A stretch of 8,339 bases of DNA from an uncultured Clostridia bacterium (GTDB taxonomy: Bacteria > Bacillota > Clostridia > Oscillospirales > Acutalibacteraceae). This document shows positions 6,901-8,339 of this stretch, one piece after another. Location: NCBI GenBank assembly GCA_946626015.1, contig CAMOTT010000084.1, positions 1 through 8,339 on the forward strand, written 5' to 3'. Below the pieces are notes generated by a model that worked only from the letters and a program-made list of their open reading frames with translations, was not told where the DNA came from and made no database searches. The position numbers and the translations under genes are program-made. How positions within the stretch are numbered: position 1 is the stretch's first letter; every line of letters begins with the position of its first letter.

Positions 6901-7767
6901 GGTTCCGCCGATACTCCCGCAGTTTATGCAGCCGTTTACCGTGCCATTGACCCGCGAAACGATACCGCCTACATATTCCAGAGTGGCGATTATTTTGCCG
7001 GCATTAAAACAGTTTTCGGCGCTGCCGTCAAGATATCCGGCAATACCGCCAACATTGTATTTACCCCTGGCCGAGGCTTTGTTTGAACAATTTAAAACGG
7101 TTCCCGTAACGTACCCGGCTACTCCGCCGAGATATCGTCTGGCGTTTATATATGATTTTGCAACATTGATATTCTTAAGCGTTCCGCCGTTGACCATGCC
7201 GAACAAGCCCTGGTAATCTGCGCTGTTGGCAATATATATACCGCTTACGGTATAGCCGTCTCCGTCAAAAGTGCCCATAAAGGGGATCTGATAATAATAA
7301 TCGGAAACGTCCGGCTTGTATGTTGTGCTTTCATAATAGCCGTAAGAACTGTTTTGGGAAACATATTGGTAGATCGTTCCGTATTTTGTCTTTTCGGCAT
7401 TGAACCCGGATTGGGAGTTGATTGAAATGTGATAATAACCGCCTATGGCGCTCCAGCTGTTCAACAACGGTGTTTTAGTGTTCCAGCTCGAATAGTTTGA
7501 GGTATCGTTAAGCTCCACGTTCCCGGACAGTTTAACGTATTTACCCCAGTAGGTCTCGCCTGCCTTGACGGAATTTGAAAAATAAGCCAGCTGCTCCCCT
7601 GTTCTGATAATATACGGATCGCTCTGCGTGCCGCTGCCCGAAGCAAATCCGGCGGAAGATCCGCCGCTCCATATATCCGGCAAAGCAAGGGCTCCCATAG
7701 GCAACGCGCCGCAAAGAATAATAAACGATAACAAAATCGACAAAGAACATTTTAAGCATTTCTTCAT
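3955..7767 (-). CDS. Large secreted GLUG-repeat / InlB B-repeat surface protein
   Basis: 1270 residues. Residues 1-28 are a signal peptide (MKKCLKC, hydrophobic core, AxA site A26-L27-A28). Then come two related modules. Module A (about 32-459) has an N-cap (FASGSGT...DPYIIRT.EQLAYFS), a Tyr-rich insert and eight GLUG-type units (185-391). Module B (about 466-748) has the same cap and four units (581-676). Each ends in YYLSGCA and a TADVSG cap. Next are a Big_3-like Ig domain (about 749-818), three InlB B/Flg_new repeats (820-1038, each with a GYxFxGWS core), a beta-rich domain (1041-1158) and a last Ig-like domain (1159-1246). A short tail, GFFNRLVAFFRSIFGTLP, closes the protein. No LPXTG, SLH, dockerin or catalytic motif is visible, so adhesion or structural display is inferred. 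An in-frame ATG at 7803 exists, but the ATG at 7767 has AAAGGGGTG (7774-7782) at good distance and starts the signal peptide. A consensus promoter lies upstream; the MFS gene follows. Confidence 0.92.
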   Translation of the reverse strand: MKKCLKCSLSILLSFIILCGALPMGALALPDIWSGGSSAGFASGSGTQSDPYIIRTGEQLAYFSNSVKAGETYWGKYVKLSGNVELNDTSNYSSWNTKTPLLNSWSAIGGYYHISINSQSGFNAEKTKYGTIYQYVSQNSSYGYYESTTYKPDVSDYYYQIPFMGTFDGDGYTVSGIYIANSADYQGLFGMVNGGTLKNINVAKSYINARRYLGGVAGYVTGTVLNCSNKASARGKYNVGGIAGYLDGSAENCFNAGKIIATLEYVGGIVSRVNGTVNGCINCGSIGGTKYMGGIAGWHESGTVAKCRNEGYISGNSYIGGIAGYNKGSIFDCCNMTDVVCTGSYAGGITGSNKGTASRCFNVGKVYGWTYIGGIAGTDSSKLENCYYLSGCANDDSDTAQRGVGSSSVGSVTADVSGRTAGLTKIEMKNKGSFNGFDFDAVWTFDLTTGCDYPQLREIVLYCDKIWDGTSADGFASGTGTEIDPFIIETAEQLAYFSDTVRNGRAYTGEFVKLAFDIFLNNTFNWKNWNKSAPDNVWTPIGGSFPVNGGSGYQTAVFNGTFDGDGNVVHGLYTDSGNGDYQGLFGYADEAEIKNLGVVDSCVCGVNYVGGVVGLGGNLTDCYNTGDVYGNIYAGGIAGKCVSLTGSYNAGSVTGSTYVGALAGSGSLNKCYYLSGCAKDGANVTQFGNGNAAQGKTTADVSGKSTGLTITKMKNKSNYAGFDFTNKWTIDSEKNNGLPQLIKDIRLKYLPDKIVYAVDDAFDITGLTFADYLDNEITGGFTTVPANGYVFKESDVGSKKIAVSYNGSEYYFDITVTRKDHYSVIYKVNGKVFIRYDNIKVGGGVPDAYDPSLKGYVFEGWSPEIPLRMPDHDVEIEALFSPITYKVAFYDGQTKLIYRFSISYDKIGTLSCDNIPQKGGYEFSGWSSKNGGVKEFEYGEEFINLTYVDGKQVNYYAVWTPHKYTVNLYDGTRLLKSFALEHGESGLLYADNITPRKGYTFMGWSSNNGATVIQNNGEIRNYIDIDGGTVNFYTYWQKDPVLTEGNVAVEFSPNVLDGNVKLRVQTVTSGAAMDLIKGSYPDHNITVYNIEALLNGSAVQPAGNVAFKIKLPVNYDQSKCKLLLVDMNKKTLSTVPFEFKDGCFDFEASRFGVYAIVDMSSVPKLEILKYTETLKVDFKATVTFYPVAERLPDGAEVHWFINGADKGAGDSYTVKKAKKNYTVQLKALDKKGNVILESGIETVSVKRGFFNRLVAFFRSIFGTLPKIEQK
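4654..5310 (-). repeat. Three InlB B-type (Flg_new / Listeria-Bacteroides) repeats
   Basis: Within the surface protein, residues about 820-881, 883-960 and 962-1038 form three units. Each has an opening strand (YSVIYKVNG, YKVAFYDG, YTVNLYDG), a central GYxFxGWS core (GYVFEGWS 855-862, GYEFSGWS 920-927, GYTFMGWS 998-1005) and a closing strand (EIEALF, NYYAVWT, NFYTYWQ). This matches the InlB B-repeat family, small beta-grasp-like domains that act as stalks or mediate adhesion in secreted and wall proteins. The first unit is shorter. No exact DNA repeat of length is obvious. Confidence 0.85.
5735..5757. repeat. Exact 23-base direct repeat, copy 2 (module B exit motif)
   Basis: Second copy of the repeat at 6590-6612, 855 bases away and in the same orientation and reading frame. 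855 is a multiple of three, so recombination between the copies would delete or duplicate 285 codons in frame. Confidence 0.8.
5740..6027 (-). repeat. Module B GLUG array, four units of 18-28 codons
   Basis: Units begin at residues 581 (YQGLFG), 609 (VGGVVG), 634 (AGGIAG) and 659 (VGALAG). They follow the same pattern as module A but are shorter (24-25 residues per turn) and less regular. In one unit the conserved cysteine position is serine (TGSYNAG, Ser647). The array ends in CYYLSGCA, the same exit motif as module A. Confidence 0.8.
6590..6612. repeat. Exact 23-base direct repeat, copy 1 (module A exit motif)
   Basis: Bases 6590-6612 are identical to 5735-5757 and both encode the CYYLSGC(A) exit of a GLUG array in the same frame. 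This is the longest exact DNA match I found between the two modules. It is much better conserved than its flanks and is an obvious substrate for recombination between modules. Confidence 0.8.
6595..7215 (-). repeat. Module A GLUG array, eight units of 26-27 codons
   Basis: Units begin at residues 185, 212, 239, 266, 292, 319, 346 and 372 of the surface protein. Each reads roughly x-GGIAGY-x-x-G-x-x-x-x-C-x-N-x-G-x-(I/V). In DNA this appears as recurring ACCGCC patches (complement of GGCGGT) about every 80 bases. The family is known from secreted bacterial proteins and is expected to fold as a right-handed beta-solenoid, one turn or so per unit; the fold is inferred, not seen. The last unit is truncated and leads into CYYLSG. 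Confidence 0.85.
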
Positions 7768-7773
7768 AAGATA

Positions 7774-7782
7774 CACCCCTTT
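7774..7782 (-). promoter_or_regulatory. Ribosome binding site deciding the surface-protein start
   Basis: On the minus strand AAAGGGGTG lies with its GGGG eight bases before the ATG at 7767. No comparable site precedes the upstream in-frame ATG at 7803. This, and the fact that the signal peptide begins MKKCLKC, fixes the start. Confidence 0.8.
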
Positions 7783-7847
7783 GAAATTTCTGAAAAAGCA
7801 CAAATAATATATCGTGAAACTTTAAACGTCCATTATCAGTAAATTTA

Positions 7848-7876
7848 ATTATAATATAGTAAACCTTATATGTCAA
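7848..7876 (-). promoter_or_regulatory. Consensus sigma-70/sigma-A promoter for the surface protein-MFS unit
   Basis: On the minus strand TTGACA (7876-7871) and TATAAT (7853-7848) are both perfect and separated by exactly 17 bases, in an AT-rich region. Transcription should start near 7842, giving a leader of about 75 bases before the ATG at 7767. No operator or riboswitch was recognised in that leader. Confidence 0.88.
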
Positions 7877-7937
7877 TTAAATAAAATGCCGAAACAACCA
7901 ATTATTTTTCCTGTTAAGCACTATAAATTTGACCATA

Positions 7938-7966
7938 TTGACAACAAATCTCCAAACGTATATAAT
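7938..7966 (+). promoter_or_regulatory. Consensus sigma-70/sigma-A promoter for fucO
   Basis: TTGACA (7938-7943) and TATAAT (7961-7966) are both perfect and separated by 17 bases. Transcription should start near 7973, leaving a leader of about 42 bases with AGGT at 8003-8006. The -35 box is 61 bases from the -35 box of the divergent promoter, so a single regulator bound between them could affect both. Confidence 0.9.
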
Positions 7967-8014
7967 CAAATTGTAGTCACAGACTATAATAAAGAATAAG
8001 GCAGGTAGATAACC

Positions 8015-8339
8015 ATGAACAAGTTTATGCTCAACGAAACCTCTTATCACGGAGCAGGAGCCATCCAGGCTATACCCGATGAGATCAAAGCGCGTAATCT
8101 CTCAAAAGTTTTTGTTGCAACGGATCCCGATCTTATAAAATTCGGAGTCTCCGAAAAGGTAACAGCTCTTCTTACCGATGCAGGGATCCCATTCAGCATA
8201 TATTCCGATATCAAGGCTAACCCCACCATTGAAAACGTACAGAACGGCGTCAAGGCCTTCAAGGAATCCGGAGCTGATTGTATCGTTGCCATCGGCGGAG
8301 GTTCGTCAATGGATACCGCAAAGGCCATAGGCATAATAA
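8015..8339 (+). CDS. fucO: Lactaldehyde reductase / 1,2-propanediol oxidoreductase, iron-type alcohol dehydrogenase (3' end outside window)
   Basis: The first 108 codons are present and remain open to the window edge. The translation MNKFMLNETSYHGAGAI, then KVFVATDPDLIKFGV, ANPTIENV.NGV.AFKESGAD and AIGGGSSMDTAKAIGII, matches the N-terminal NAD(P)-binding half of group III iron-dependent alcohol dehydrogenases. It is closest in my memory to FucO. The GGGS motif (about residues 94-97) binds the nucleotide diphosphate; the metal-binding histidines lie beyond the window. FucO reduces L-lactaldehyde to 1,2-propanediol in the cytoplasm during anaerobic fucose or rhamnose breakdown, regenerating NAD+. 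Start chosen from AGGT eight bases upstream and agreement with family N-termini. It is divergent from the surface-protein gene and has its own promoter. Other alcohol or butanol dehydrogenases of this family are possible alternatives. Confidence 0.88.
   Translation, partial: MNKFMLNETSYHGAGAIQAIPDEIKARNLSKVFVATDPDLIKFGVSEKVTALLTDAGIPFSIYSDIKANPTIENVQNGVKAFKESGADCIVAIGGGSSMDTAKAIGII

Larger units (their letters stand above)
5524..7674 (-). repeat. Tandem duplication of a whole GLUG module (A 6391-7674, B 5524-6372)
   Basis: Two consecutive protein modules share the same order of parts. The N-caps match (IWSGGSSAGFASGSGTQSDP versus IWDGTSADGFASGTGTEIDP), both then have EQLAYFS, an SWN/NWN motif, GTFDGDG, YQGLFG, a run of GLUG units, CYYLSGCA, TADVSG, MKNK and GFDF before the linker. 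Module A (~428 residues) is longer than B (~283) because it has four more solenoid units and a Tyr-rich insert. The similarity is clear at protein level and patchy at DNA level, so the duplication is old or has diverged quickly. Confidence 0.85.

Noticed and set aside
5740..7215. CRISPR-like periodic repeats of about 80 bases
   Set aside because: The periodicity comes from in-frame GLUG protein repeats; the units diverge freely at DNA level and there are no identical repeats with unique spacers.
7690..7767. Possible lipoprotein signal in the surface protein (Cys19 in the hydrophobic stretch)
   Set aside because: The residues before Cys19 are I-I-L, lacking the small residue needed at -1 of a lipobox, and a good AxA signal peptidase I site follows at 26-28.
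7910..7932. Possible Rex-type redox operator (TGTTAA-like half site) before fucO
   Set aside because: Only the left half resembles the TTGTTAA consensus; the right half matches poorly, so no operator is called.
8047..8334. 95-codon minus-strand frame opposite fucO
   Set aside because: The + strand translates as a conserved alcohol dehydrogenase with a consensus promoter and ribosome site; the minus frame is its shadow.

Overview
The window is 8.3 kb of moderate-GC DNA with the look of a low-GC-phylum Gram-positive anaerobe. A gut-type Clostridia (Oscillospiraceae/Ruminococcaceae-like) source is my inference. It rests on G-rich Shine-Dalgarno sites, TTGACA/TATAAT promoters with 17-bp spacers, a membrane-tethered XRE regulator, a secreted GLUG/InlB-repeat protein and an iron-type lactaldehyde reductase. 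There are no rRNA or tRNA genes, CRISPR arrays, transposases or phage genes. All seven genes are accounted for, and no gene-free gap exceeds 250 bases.

Left part (1-2752, + strand): the 3' end of a GGDEF diguanylate cyclase, then a small polytopic membrane protein of unknown function, then an acyltransferase-3 family membrane protein. These follow with gaps of 29 and 24 bases and probably form an operon. After 83 bases comes a helix-turn-helix regulator with one membrane segment and an extracytoplasmic tail. It ends in a strong hairpin terminator that also sits at the end of the convergent minus-strand unit.

Right part (2763-7767, - strand): a 1270-residue secreted repeat protein is followed 22 bases later by a 12-helix MFS transporter. 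The two probably form one transcript from a consensus promoter at 7848-7876. The big protein has a signal peptide, two tandem GLUG beta-solenoid modules (8 and 4 repeats) produced by an internal duplication, a Big_3-like Ig domain, three InlB B-type repeats, two further beta-rich domains and an amphipathic C-terminal tail. It has no LPXTG anchor.

Right edge (8015-8339, + strand): the first 108 codons of fucO (lactaldehyde/1,2-propanediol oxidoreductase), divergent from the surface protein and driven by its own perfect consensus promoter. I see no clearly new multi-gene system. The points most worth a second look are the cysteine ladder in the solenoid, the duplicated module architecture, the non-LPXTG C-terminal tail and the paired divergent promoters.
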